Numbered from the stretch's first letter, positions 1 through 6,792 are shown. The stretch: DNA of 9,808 nt from CAYTID01 sp964437735 (GCA_964437735.1 CAYTID010000083.1:1-9808); one strand, 5' to 3'. The notes: generated from the sequence alone by a model not told the origin. Program-made: numbers and translations.

Positions 1-532
1 GAATTGTGTTAAATATTTTTGATGTGATGATAACGTCTTCCAGCGCTCTGTGCTTAACAGGGAAATCAAGGTTTAATGAATAAGCAACGTCTTCCTGCCT
101 GTATTTATTAAGTCCGGGGAGAAATTGCCTGGAAAGTTTAAGTACATCGAGTGTGAGATTTGATAATGCAGGATAACCCGACAACCTGAATTCGTTAGAG
201 ATAAAAGACATATCAAAGGGAGTGTTATATGCCACAATGACTGTGTCCTTGATAAATTTATGAAATGTTTCAGCAATTTCATTGAAGTCAGGAGCATTAA
301 TCAGCATTTGAGGTGAAATTTTGTTGACCATGAAAGCCCCGTAGGAGAGAGGACGCTGCGGATTAATCAGTGAATTAAATGATTCCACAACCGCGCCTCC
401 GCGCATTTTTACAGCGGCAATCTCACATACCCGGTCTCCTCCGTCAGCTTTTAAGCCGGTTGTTTCAACATCAACAACTAAGAAATCAACCTCGTCGATG
501 TGGAGTTTAGTGATATCAGAAAAATACTTCAA
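1..532 (-). CDS. DnaQ/epsilon-type 3'-5' exonuclease, partial (3' end outside window)
   Basis: I translated this frame by hand; it stays open for 177 codons to the window edge. All three exonuclease motifs of the DEDDh class are visible when counted from the TTG at 532: Exo I as DVETTGL (D21, E23), Exo II as YNTPFD (N103, D107) and Exo III as HRALED (H161, D166). This is the family of the proofreading epsilon subunit of DNA polymerase III and related stand-alone nucleases, which remove nucleotides from DNA 3' ends using two metal ions. A TAA lies in frame at 542-544, and no ATG occurs before the Exo I motif. TTG at 532 (or CTG at 538) is therefore the most likely start, immediately downstream of or overlapping the previous gene's stop. 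The C-terminus is missing, so I cannot tell a short epsilon-like protein from a longer fusion. It is the last visible gene of the operon; a role in repair is inferred from its neighbours. Confidence 0.88.
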   Translation of the reverse strand, partial: MKYFSDITKLHIDEVDFLVVDVETTGLKADGGDRVCEIAAVKMRGGAVVESFNSLINPQRPLSYGAFMVNKISPQMLINAPDFNEIAETFHKFIKDTVIVAYNTPFDMSFISNEFRLSGYPALSNLTLDVLKLSRQFLPGLNKYRQEDVAYSLNLDFPVKHRALEDVIITSKIFNTI

Positions 533-534
533 TT

Positions 535-1209
535 TCAGTTTTTAAGATTTAAATATTTATTCCAGAGATTGAATAGTTCGGCTTCGGCTCTAACATCTCC
601 AATACAATATTTTGCTATATCTCGGAAACGTTTTTCTCTATATAAATTCCCCAAATCCAATCCCGTGATACCTTCGCTTTTCGGACTTTTAATGCCGAAT
701 GCTTTGCAATAGAAATCTAAATTAAATTTTTTTGATGCGCCGTAAAAAGTTAATTGATCAAGCAAATCACAATGGATATTTGAATCGTAGCGGTACGGGA
801 CAAGGTTTCTTGATGGCTGAACTCCGACAATTGCCGAGCGCAACATCACAAAAGGACAGTCGAATGTTCTCCCGTTGAAAGTTATAAATTGGTCAAAATG
901 TTTTATTGTGTCCCAGAATCCCTGAATAACTTCTTCCTCGCTCCCCGTCATGAAAGTTATTTTCCCATCATCGCTCTGATATTCTTCTTTGACATCGGAT
1001 TGATAAATTACTTTTCCTGCAAATGTGTCGGGATTTAGCATTCCGATTGCAATAATTTGAGCCGTCAGCGGGTAGAGATTTAATTGCAGGAGGGCTTGCT
1101 CTTTTTCTTCTTCGGTTTTTGCAAATTTCATCAAATATTCCATCTGCTCGGAATCGAACTTATCTACAGGAAGAGCTAATGTTTCAATATCGAATACGAC
1201 TCTTTTCAT
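535..1209 (-). CDS. PolB-exonuclease-like 3'-5' exonuclease (ribonuclease H-like fold)
   Basis: This 224-residue protein resembles the family of predicted 3'-5' exonucleases related to the proofreading domain of family-B DNA polymerases. Visible motifs in order are FDIET at 6-10 (D7, E9), ITFNGRTFDCPF at 109-120 (N112, D117), IHCDLLD at 145-151, and YCIGDVRAEAELF at 201-213 (D205). These match the acidic metal-binding residues of the DEDD fold. The third motif is the Y-x3-D form, unlike the H-x4-D form of the following gene. The ATG shares an ATGA overlap with the recX stop, which supports this start and suggests translational coupling. It ends in TGA three bases before the next gene's TTG. 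Substrate is unknown; position after recA-recX suggests a DNA-repair role (inference). Family assignment is firm, exact function is not. Confidence 0.9.
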   Translation of the reverse strand: MKRVVFDIETLALPVDKFDSEQMEYLMKFAKTEEEKEQALLQLNLYPLTAQIIAIGMLNPDTFAGKVIYQSDVKEEYQSDDGKITFMTGSEEEVIQGFWDTIKHFDQFITFNGRTFDCPFVMLRSAIVGVQPSRNLVPYRYDSNIHCDLLDQLTFYGASKKFNLDFYCKAFGIKSPKSEGITGLDLGNLYREKRFRDIAKYCIGDVRAEAELFNLWNKYLNLKN

Positions 1210-1856
1210 CGGTTTCCTTTGTGATTAAATAATTGATGGAGTGCATACGTAATTATATCCCACGAAAATCCCCGTCGTGCAAGAAAGCCTGCAATTTTTG
1301 ACTGGTTTTTTTTTTCATCGGATTGTTTTTTTGAAGTCATATACTTTTTAAGTTGTTTTTTTCCTGTTTCCAGGGCGAACTCTTTTTCATTAATGTTTTG
1401 ATAGTTATTTTCAATTACCTGATTGATAATATCTTTCTTGATTCCTTTTTCAATCAGATGCTGACGCAATACAACTTTACCGATTCCTTTTTTTTTGAGT
1501 CTGTCGCGGGTGAACATTTCCGCGAATTCCCGATCGTTAATCAATCCTATATTATTCAGATTATTGATTACACTTTCGATAATTTTTTGTGAGAAATTGT
1601 TTTTTTCTAATTTTTTTCTGATTTCGTGCTCGGTCCGTTGCCGGTAGCTGAAAAATTTTAAAGCAACATCTTTTGCCATATGAAAATCATTGCAAAACAG
1701 GAGTTCATTCAGTTTCCTCTCTGTAATTTCATCTCCGTTTCGTAGTCCGAACTTGACCGCTACATCTCTGTGTATAATATATTTATTACCATCGTCAAAT
1801 ATTACATTGACAGATTTCGGCTTACCGGTTGTTTTAGAAAATTTTACTACAATCAT
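1206..1856 (-). CDS. recX: RecX family regulator of RecA
   Basis: RecX binds the RecA filament and limits its extension and activity in the cytoplasm. The 216-residue protein shows the family's repeated three-helix modules: a first with ALKFFSYRQRTEHEIRKKL at about 65-83, a second with IGLINDREFAEMFTRDRL at about 103-120, then KGIGKVVLRQHLIEKGI, and a C-terminal repeat ending in FLARRGFSWDII. The N-terminal 60 residues form a less conserved extension. Its ATG overlaps the recA stop as ATGA, the classic recA-recX arrangement, and its own stop overlaps the next start in the same way. The coding strand carries an A10 run (complement of 1306-1315) and an A9 run (complement of 1488-1496), both encoding lysine-rich stretches and both possible slippage sites. 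The frame is intact here. Confidence 0.95.
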   Translation of the reverse strand: MIVVKFSKTTGKPKSVNVIFDDGNKYIIHRDVAVKFGLRNGDEITERKLNELLFCNDFHMAKDVALKFFSYRQRTEHEIRKKLEKNNFSQKIIESVINNLNNIGLINDREFAEMFTRDRLKKKGIGKVVLRQHLIEKGIKKDIINQVIENNYQNINEKEFALETGKKQLKKYMTSKKQSDEKKNQSKIAGFLARRGFSWDIITYALHQLFNHKGNR

Positions 1857-2917
1857 TTAGCTGTTTTTTTTTCTGTCTTACCACTTGGCGGTGCAGCAGG
1901 TTTGGGTTCTTCACCGTTACCTAACGCGAATTTCATTCTTAATGTATTGTCGATCTCTTTCAGCGCTTTTTCATTTTCAATCAAATGTTTTTTAACTGCA
2001 TCGCGTCCCTGACCTATGCGCTCATCTTTGTAGGAGAACCATGAACCGCTTTTCTGTATAATATTCTGATCGACTGCAAGATCGATAAGGTCACCAAGTT
2101 TGGATATCCCTTCATCATATAAAATATCAAAATGAGCTTCTTTAAACGGAGGGGCGACTTTATTTTTGACAACTTTAACCCGTGTGCGGTTACCGATTAC
2201 ATTCTGTCCATCTTTGATGGCTTCGATGCGTCTGATATCGAGGCGCATTGTTGCGTAAAATTTCAGCGCGTTGCCGCCTGTTGTGGTTTCAGGATTGCCA
2301 AACATGACACCGATTTTTTGTCGTAATTGATTTGTAAATATCACTGCTGTTTTTGATTTGTTTATAGCGGCTGCTAATTTACGGAGCGCCTGAGACATTA
2401 ATCTGGCTTGGACACCCATCGTCGGATCGCCCATCTCACCTTCAATTTCAGCTCGGGGAGTTAATGCTGCAACCGAATCGATAACAATAATATCAATCGA
2501 TCCTGAACGGACTAAACTTTCAACTATTTCAAGAGCTTGCTCGCCGAATTCGGGCTGCGACAATAACAGATTATTTACATCCACTCCAAGTTTTTTTGCA
2601 TAAGATACATCTAACGCGTGCTCTGTATCGATAAACGCAGCGATACCTCCTTTTTGAGCCTCAGCTATGGCATGAAGGCAGACTGTGGTTTTGCCAGAAG
2701 ATTCCGGACCGAATATTTCGACGACTCGTCCTCTCGGAAATCCTCCAATACCCAATGCGGTATCCAATGAAATTGAACCTGTTGAAATAGCCTCCAGTTT
2801 AGTTATCGGTTTATCACCGAGTCGCATAATGCTTCCTTTTCCGTGTTGCTTTTCAATCTGTTCTAATGCGATTTTTAATGCTTGTGTGCGTGCTTCTTTG
2901 TTTGTTTCTTCTGCCAT
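1853..2917 (-). CDS. recA: RecA recombinase
   Basis: RecA forms filaments on single-stranded DNA, drives strand exchange and stimulates self-cleavage of SOS repressors. The protein has 354 residues, the normal length. Visible landmarks are Walker A GPESSGKT at 70-77, Walker B IIVIDSVAAL at 143-152, loop L1 around 157-166 (EIEGEMGDP), and loop L2 with TNQLRQKIGVMFGNPETT at 195-212. The tail is basic and proline-rich (PKPAAPPSGKTEKKTAK) rather than the strongly acidic tail of enterobacterial RecA. A good ribosome site, GGAG five bases before the ATG, marks the start. Only 20 nt separate it from the receiver gene upstream. I see neither an obvious recA-specific promoter nor an inverted-repeat SOS box in that gap, so expression may come from the operon or from a promoter inside an upstream gene. 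Confidence 0.99.
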   Translation of the reverse strand: MAEETNKEARTQALKIALEQIEKQHGKGSIMRLGDKPITKLEAISTGSISLDTALGIGGFPRGRVVEIFGPESSGKTTVCLHAIAEAQKGGIAAFIDTEHALDVSYAKKLGVDVNNLLLSQPEFGEQALEIVESLVRSGSIDIIVIDSVAALTPRAEIEGEMGDPTMGVQARLMSQALRKLAAAINKSKTAVIFTNQLRQKIGVMFGNPETTTGGNALKFYATMRLDIRRIEAIKDGQNVIGNRTRVKVVKNKVAPPFKEAHFDILYDEGISKLGDLIDLAVDQNIIQKSGSWFSYKDERIGQGRDAVKKHLIENEKALKEIDNTLRMKFALGNGEEPKPAAPPSGKTEKKTAK

Positions 2918-2922
2918 AATTG

Positions 2923-2926
2923 CTCC
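2923..2926 (-). promoter_or_regulatory. recA ribosome-binding site
   Basis: GGAG on the minus strand with a 5-nt spacer (CAATT) before the recA ATG. It is one of the clearest Shine-Dalgarno matches in the window, where most starts have none or are coupled by overlap. It fits strong, independent initiation on recA. Confidence 0.6.
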
Positions 2927-2937
2927 AATATTAGCGT

Positions 2938-3330
2938 TTATATTTTTGTATATTTATCAAAAAGTTTTGAAATTATTTTCTTTATTTCTTCCACATCGTA
3001 CGGTTTTATTATATAGTCCGTTACTCCGAGAGATTTTGCGACCTGCATTGCATCGAAATCATCCAACGCCGACATAAACACAAACGGAACCGATTTCAAT
3101 TTTGGATTTAATTGTATATTATCGAACAAATCAAAGCCGTTCATATCGGGCATTTTTATATCGCTCAAAATCAGGTCTGGTTTTAGCGAATTTAATTTCT
3201 CCAATGCCTGTGTTCCGCTTTCGGCTGTGTGAACATTATATAATTCCGATTTTAATTCCGAAGCCATTGTTGACAACCAGAAAGGTTCGTCGTCAATTAG
3301 AAGAAGTGTTTTAGCTTTCTGTTTGCTCAT
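2938..3330 (-). CDS. Stand-alone response-regulator receiver (CheY-like)
   Basis: A single REC domain of 130 residues with no output domain. The phosphorylation pocket is complete: acidic pair D13-D14 in LLIDDEP, phospho-acceptor D57 in SDIKMPDMNG, switch residue S87 in FMSALDD, and K109 in DYIIKPYD. It should therefore be phosphorylated by a histidine kinase and act by protein contact rather than by DNA binding. No kinase gene is in the window. It starts 2 nt after... the thpR stop is 2 nt downstream of nothing: in transcription order thpR ends at 3333, this gene begins at 3330, and recA follows after 20 nt. The close packing suggests co-transcription with recA. No Shine-Dalgarno is visible before its ATG. 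Its partner and purpose are unknown; a link to recombination is only suggested by position. Confidence 0.93.
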   Translation of the reverse strand: MSKQKAKTLLLIDDEPFWLSTMASELKSELYNVHTAESGTQALEKLNSLKPDLILSDIKMPDMNGFDLFDNIQLNPKLKSVPFVFMSALDDFDAMQVAKSLGVTDYIIKPYDVEEIKKIISKLFDKYTKI

Positions 3331-3332
3331 AA

Positions 3333-3893
3333 TTATTGATTTTTTAAATTGATGGTTTTAATGATTGTATATTCCGAACCGGTTGGTTTTAAATCGCTTT
3401 TCATAAGTAAAATTTCCCGGCATACAATTGCTTCTGTGTCAAAGGTAATATTTTCTATAATTGGAAGCAAATATTTAATCCTTTTCGGACTTTTTACACG
3501 TCCAAGAGTGATATGCGGATGAAATTTCCTGTTTTCTGTTTCAAAGCCAAATTCTATAAGTTTGCTGTCGATTGTATTTTTTATCTTTTCCAGTATCCCG
3601 TCTGAATTTTCACAACCGACCCAAATAATTTTCGGATTTCTCCGGTTCGGAAAACTTCCGATGTTTTTATATTTCAATCTAAAAGGCGGGAATGTGTCGG
3701 CAATTTTTTCAATAGAAAGAATTAATTCAGGAATTATGATTTCATTAGTCTCTCCTAAAAATTTTAAAGTAATATGAAATTTATTTGATATTTCCCATTT
3801 TACATCGGCGCCCGTAGCTTTTAACTCGGATTGTAAAGCGGAGATATTTCTTTTAATCTCTTCAGGAGTATCAATTGCAATAAATATTCTCAT
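3333..3893 (-). CDS. thpR: RNA 2',3'-cyclic phosphodiesterase (LigT/ThpR, 2H phosphoesterase)
   Basis: Enzymes of this family hydrolyse 2',3'-cyclic phosphate ends of RNA to 2'-phosphates and can join 2'-5' linked tRNA halves in vitro. The 186-residue protein has the two diagnostic HxTx motifs: H40-I-T-L followed by KFLGE, and H127-I-T-L in FHPHITLGRVK. The start MRIFIAIDTPEEIK is also typical. Length is normal for the family. Its ATG overlaps the cinA stop as ATGA, and its TAA lies 2 nt before the receiver gene. Pairing with cinA is common in bacteria and fits a nucleotide/RNA-repair role. No irregularities were seen. Confidence 0.95.
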   Translation of the reverse strand: MRIFIAIDTPEEIKRNISALQSELKATGADVKWEISNKFHITLKFLGETNEIIIPELILSIEKIADTFPPFRLKYKNIGSFPNRRNPKIIWVGCENSDGILEKIKNTIDSKLIEFGFETENRKFHPHITLGRVKSPKRIKYLLPIIENITFDTEAIVCREILLMKSDLKPTGSEYTIIKTINLKNQ

Positions 3894-5137
3894 CGTTTAC
3901 TGATTTTAATGAGTTCTTTTCTTAATAAATCCAAAGCAGTTTGTGAAGCCCTTATTTTTATTCGTTTTCTATCTTCACCAAAATAAAATTTCTCGGAAAA
4001 AGTGTGGTTCGTGTCAGAATAACCTATCCAAACCAACCCGACAGGTTTATCGGCAGTTCCGCCGGTCGGACCCGCGATACCGGTTGTAGATATTCCAATA
4101 TCCGTATTCGCGAGTACTCTGATGCCCACTGCCATAGCTTCAGCAACCTCTTTACTGACGGCGCCATATTTTTTCAACAATTCATCATGAACGTTTAAAT
4201 GCTTTGTTTTTGATTCATTACTGTATGCGACGATTCCTCGTTCAAAATATTTTGAACTTCCGGAAATATCTGTGATTCTGCTGCATATCAATCCTCCTGT
4301 GCAGGATTCGGCGACGGATAAAGTGAGTTTGCTTTCAATAAGCAATCTCCCGATTATTTCGGATAAATCTCCATTATCAACTCCATAAATATATCCCCCG
4401 GCTCTTGATTTTATTACTTCTACAAATTTTTCCAACTGTTTAACAGCAGATATTTTATCTACACCTGTTGCAGTCAACCGCAGATTTACACCCAAAGGAG
4501 AGGGTAAGAATGCGAGTTTACAGATTCCGGTGAATTCATTAATGTTACCTAATAATTCCGATAAGTTTGCTTCGGGGATTCCTGTGGTTCTTAGAGTTTT
4601 TTGGACGACAACACTTTCTTTGGAAAGATTTTTTAACATCGGGACCACATGCTCATCCATCATAGTCTCCATTTCGTATGGAACTCCGGGCAATGCGATA
4701 AGGTAATTTCCTTTATTTTCAAAAATCATACCTGCTGCAGTTCCGTTTTTGTTGGGAATGACCTTGCACTTATCCGGCACCAGGCTCTGTTCTTCTGCCG
4801 CCTGCACCCATTCTAAGTTCCGCGCCGTGAAAATCCTCTTGATATTTTCTTTGACTTGTTCATTTACAACAAGGTGCGAATCAAAGTACCGGCATAAAGC
4901 CGACTTGGTAACGTCGTCGTGAGTTGGTCCAAGTCCACCGGTGATAATTATCAAATTATATAAATCATAATTTCTCTTTATTGAGTTGTAAATTTCCGTT
5001 TCACTATCGTTGATAACCAGAATTTTTCTTGTTTCAATTCCCACCTCGAGTATCTTTTCTGCTATGAATGCAGCGTTTGTATTGGTGATCAAACCCGATA
5101 ATAGTTCATCTCCTATGTTGATTATTAATGCGGTCAT
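3890..5137 (-). CDS. cinA: CinA: nicotinamide-nucleotide amidase / ADP-ribose pyrophosphatase-like protein
   Basis: Two-domain CinA of 415 residues, the usual full length. The N-terminal MoCF/COG1058 domain shows NIGDELLSGLITNTN at 7-21 and ITGGLGPTHDD at 65-75; in characterised homologues it has pyrophosphatase activity on ADP-ribose-type compounds. The C-terminal domain carries VAESCTGG at 275-282 and STTGIAGPTGG at 350-360, the signature of NMN deamidase (PncC), which recycles nicotinamide mononucleotide to nicotinic acid mononucleotide in pyridine-nucleotide salvage. In some naturally transformable bacteria cinA is co-transcribed with recA, and recA lies three genes downstream here. The ATG lies 8 nt after the pgpA TAG and forms an ATGA with an in-frame TGA of the pgpA frame. 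The stop overlaps thpR. Confidence 0.97.
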   Translation of the reverse strand: MTALIINIGDELLSGLITNTNAAFIAEKILEVGIETRKILVINDSETEIYNSIKRNYDLYNLIIITGGLGPTHDDVTKSALCRYFDSHLVVNEQVKENIKRIFTARNLEWVQAAEEQSLVPDKCKVIPNKNGTAAGMIFENKGNYLIALPGVPYEMETMMDEHVVPMLKNLSKESVVVQKTLRTTGIPEANLSELLGNINEFTGICKLAFLPSPLGVNLRLTATGVDKISAVKQLEKFVEVIKSRAGGYIYGVDNGDLSEIIGRLLIESKLTLSVAESCTGGLICSRITDISGSSKYFERGIVAYSNESKTKHLNVHDELLKKYGAVSKEVAEAMAVGIRVLANTDIGISTTGIAGPTGGTADKPVGLVWIGYSDTNHTFSEKFYFGEDRKRIKIRASQTALDLLRKELIKISKR

Positions 5138-5145
5138 AGGGTTAT

Positions 5146-5628
5146 CTAGTTAATGAAGAATAGGATTATATGGATTACGATACTTGTGTATATACCGGCA
5201 AATACATCGTCGAGCATAATTCCCCAACCGTTAGGTAATTTTTCAAGTTGCCGACATGGGAAAGGTTTAAAAATATCAAACAACCGGAATAATATAAAAG
5301 CAGCAATAATAATGGGAAAAGATTTCTCTATAAATAATAAAGATATCCACATTCCGACAATCTCGTCTATTACTACGACTGAGGGATCATCACCCAATTT
5401 TTTTTCTAATAGAGCAGATGAATACAATCCCGCAAAATAAAATATGATTATTAAGGGAAGAAAAATTATAATGTTTTCGATTCCGGGAATCATATATATT
5501 ATGAGTCCCACGATTGAACCCGCGGTACCGGGAATCAGCGGTGAGTAACCGGAATAAAATCCTGTGCCTATCAATTTGGCGATAAAAGGGATTCCGTTAT
5601 CAGTCTTTGGAGAAATTTTTTCCTCCAT
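5146..5628 (-). CDS. pgpA: Phosphatidylglycerophosphatase A
   Basis: A 160-residue integral membrane enzyme that removes the phosphate from phosphatidylglycerol phosphate to give phosphatidylglycerol. The conserved signatures are present: GTGFYSGYSPLIPGTAGS at 21-38, VVIDEIVGMW at 85-94, RLFDIFKPFP at 115-124 and GIMLDDVFAG at 136-145. Hydrophobic stretches at about 38-68, 95-114 and 143-158 are membrane segments. The substrate is made by the gene immediately upstream, so consecutive pathway steps are coupled. Its ATG lies 29 nt inside the end of pgsA and no later ATG precedes the conserved region, so the overlap seems real. It is the only gene here that appears to end with TAG; three codons beyond that TAG an in-frame TGA forms an ATGA with the cinA start. 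Confidence 0.94.
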   Translation of the reverse strand: MEEKISPKTDNGIPFIAKLIGTGFYSGYSPLIPGTAGSIVGLIIYMIPGIENIIIFLPLIIIFYFAGLYSSALLEKKLGDDPSVVVIDEIVGMWISLLFIEKSFPIIIAAFILFRLFDIFKPFPCRQLEKLPNGWGIMLDDVFAGIYTSIVIHIILFFIN

Positions 5629-6241
5629 ATAGAGATTTAATAAATTTTCTATTGGAATAAAGATAAGTCAAACCGGTCCAAACAGTCAGGAATGTAACCA
5701 AAAGCATCATTCCGAAAAGAACCTGAGGAAGTAAAAGATATTCAGTATAATCATAAACGCCCGGATACTTTATATTCAGGTGAGGGATTGTTCTTAAAAC
5801 ATAAAGCGCTAAAATATAATAAATAACAATATATTGAACCGTGGTTTTCGCCTTTGCAGTTGAAGAAGTAACTACCGGATGATCTTTGTACTCTGCAATC
5901 GATCTCAATAGAGTTATCAGGATATCGCGGAAAATAATAATCCACACCATCCAAGAATCTACAAGCCCGAGGATTGCAAAAGCAATCAAAGCGGAAGATG
6001 TTAATATTTTATCGGCGAGCGGATCGAGGAATATTCCGAATCTCGAAATATATCCCCATTTTCTGGCAACCCAACCATCGTACCAGTCGGTTAATGCAGC
6101 AACAATAAATACTATTAACGAAATTTGTTTGTAAAAAATTGAATCGGAAATAAATAACAGGAGAAAAACAGGCGTCAGTATGATTCGCAGGAAAGTAAGC
6201 GAGTTCGGGAGTGTAAGTGTGTCGTTATTTGCCATAGGCAT
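5600..6241 (-). CDS. pgsA: CDP-diacylglycerol--glycerol-3-phosphate 3-phosphatidyltransferase
   Basis: Makes phosphatidylglycerol phosphate from CDP-diacylglycerol and glycerol 3-phosphate in the inner membrane, the committed step toward phosphatidylglycerol. The CDP-alcohol phosphatidyltransferase motif is complete: D52, D55-G56, A59-R60, G69, D73 and D77 in the correct D-x2-DG-x2-AR-x8-G-x3-D-x3-D spacing. The N-terminus (LPNSLTFLRIILTPVF) is typical of PgsA. Several hydrophobic helices are visible, including about 17-33, 40-51, 86-104 and 175-196. Length of 213 residues is slightly above the usual 180-200. Two ATG codons lie two codons apart (6241 and 6235), so the true start could be either. 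It is the first gene of the operon, downstream of the rpmB terminator. Head-group choice (glycerol phosphate) is inferred from similarity and from pgpA next door. Confidence 0.93.
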   Translation of the reverse strand: MPMANNDTLTLPNSLTFLRIILTPVFLLLFISDSIFYKQISLIVFIVAALTDWYDGWVARKWGYISRFGIFLDPLADKILTSSALIAFAILGLVDSWMVWIIIFRDILITLLRSIAEYKDHPVVTSSTAKAKTTVQYIVIYYILALYVLRTIPHLNIKYPGVYDYTEYLLLPQVLFGMMLLVTFLTVWTGLTYLYSNRKFIKSLYGGKNFSKD

Positions 6242-6271
6242 AATTTAGAAAAAATTACTAATAATGCAAAT

Positions 6272-6301
6272 AAAAAAACCTGACTTGGAAAGTCAGGTTT
6301 T
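6272..6301 (-). terminator. Intrinsic terminator of rpmB
   Basis: A perfect 12-bp stem (6275-6286 with 6290-6301) closed by a 3-nt loop. Read on the minus strand it runs straight into a T7 tract (complement of 6272-6278, partly in the stem). It lies 24 nt after the rpmB stop and 30 nt before pgsA, so it separates rpmB from the pgsA-recA operon. On the plus strand the hairpin is not followed by a T run. A promoter for pgsA would have to sit in or beside this terminator. Confidence 0.88.
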
Positions 6302-6325
6302 GATTAAAAAAATCACACAAAAAAT

Positions 6326-6517
6326 TTATGCGGCTTTTACAACTTTGCCTTGCTTTATGCAATTTGTGCAGACTTTCATTCTGACCGGTTTGCCGTTTAC
6401 TGAAGCACGAACGCTCTGTATGTTTGGCAGCCAGCGCCTTCTGGTTCTGTTATGTGCGTGACTGATATTGTTGCCAGTAATCGGCTTTTTTCCGCAAATA
6501 TCGCAAACTTTTGCCAT
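6326..6517 (-). CDS. rpmB: 50S ribosomal protein L28, zinc-ribbon form
   Basis: A 63-residue basic protein of the large ribosomal subunit. It begins MAKVCDICGKKPITGNNISHAHNRT, with the conserved SHAHN-RTRRRW-PN core at 19-32 typical of L28. Four cysteines in two CxxC pairs (C5/C8 and C50/C53) indicate the zinc-binding variant rather than the cysteine-free form used by many bacteria under zinc limitation. Start and length fit the family. A purine-rich AGAGAG segment precedes the ATG. It stands alone between a promoter candidate at 6559-6587 and a strong terminator at 6272-6301. rpmG, often its partner, is not present here. Confidence 0.97.
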   Translation of the reverse strand: MAKVCDICGKKPITGNNISHAHNRTRRRWLPNIQSVRASVNGKPVRMKVCTNCIKQGKVVKAA

Positions 6518-6558
6518 TTTAGAGCTCTCTTTTTATTATTACCTAAATTAACTGGTTA

Positions 6559-6587
6559 AATATAATAAAAAAGTTCTATTTAAGCAA
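6559..6587 (-). promoter_or_regulatory. Candidate sigma-70-type promoter for rpmB
   Basis: On the minus strand TTGCTT (6587-6582) and TATATT (6564-6559) are separated by exactly 17 nt, about 42 nt upstream of the rpmB ATG. It is a reasonable match to -35/-10 elements. The region is so AT-rich that chance matches are common, and if the host belongs to the Bacteroidota its housekeeping promoters may follow a different consensus. Confidence 0.35.
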
Positions 6588-6712
6588 TAACTCTCATATA
6601 GATTGGAAAAATTAAAATATTTTAATATCTTTTTACTAATTTATCAAAAAGTTAAAGTTGAATAATGATTTTTTATTTTCTTGTTTATAAAGGAACCAAG
6701 GATCTTCAAAAT

Positions 6713-6765
6713 AAATTATTTATAAAGCCGAAAAAATCCAATTGGATTATTTGTATAAATAATTT
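6713..6765. repeat. Nested inverted repeat upstream of the kelch/SARP gene
   Basis: Perfect 12-bp inverted arms, AAATTATTTATA at 6713-6724 and its complement at 6754-6765, enclose a perfect 14-bp palindrome AATCCAATTGGATT at 6735-6748. The two symmetry centres are within about 3 nt of each other. It lies 72 nt before the ATG at 6837 and could be an operator for a dimeric regulator or an RNA hairpin. There is no T tract, so it is not a terminator. Confidence 0.45.
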
Positions 6766-6792
6766 CCGATATCCTGATTTCAATTTGAGACA

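Noticed and set aside
1770..2012. Antisense open frames over recX, recA, cinA and pgpA (for example 1770-2012, 2685-3077, 5153-5440)
   Set aside because: They lie wholly opposite well-supported conserved genes, and their translations show no domain features.
2918..2937. SOS/LexA box before recA
   Set aside because: The 20-nt gap contains a ribosome site but no recognisable inverted-repeat operator.
6266..6273. TTTATTTG on the minus strand as a pgsA promoter -7 box
   Set aside because: It overlaps the rpmB terminator's T tract and has no TTTG element at the proper distance upstream.
6611..6626. Perfect 16-bp palindrome ATTAAAATATTTTAAT as an operator
   Set aside because: It is made only of A and T in very AT-rich DNA, where such palindromes arise readily; no supporting second site was found.
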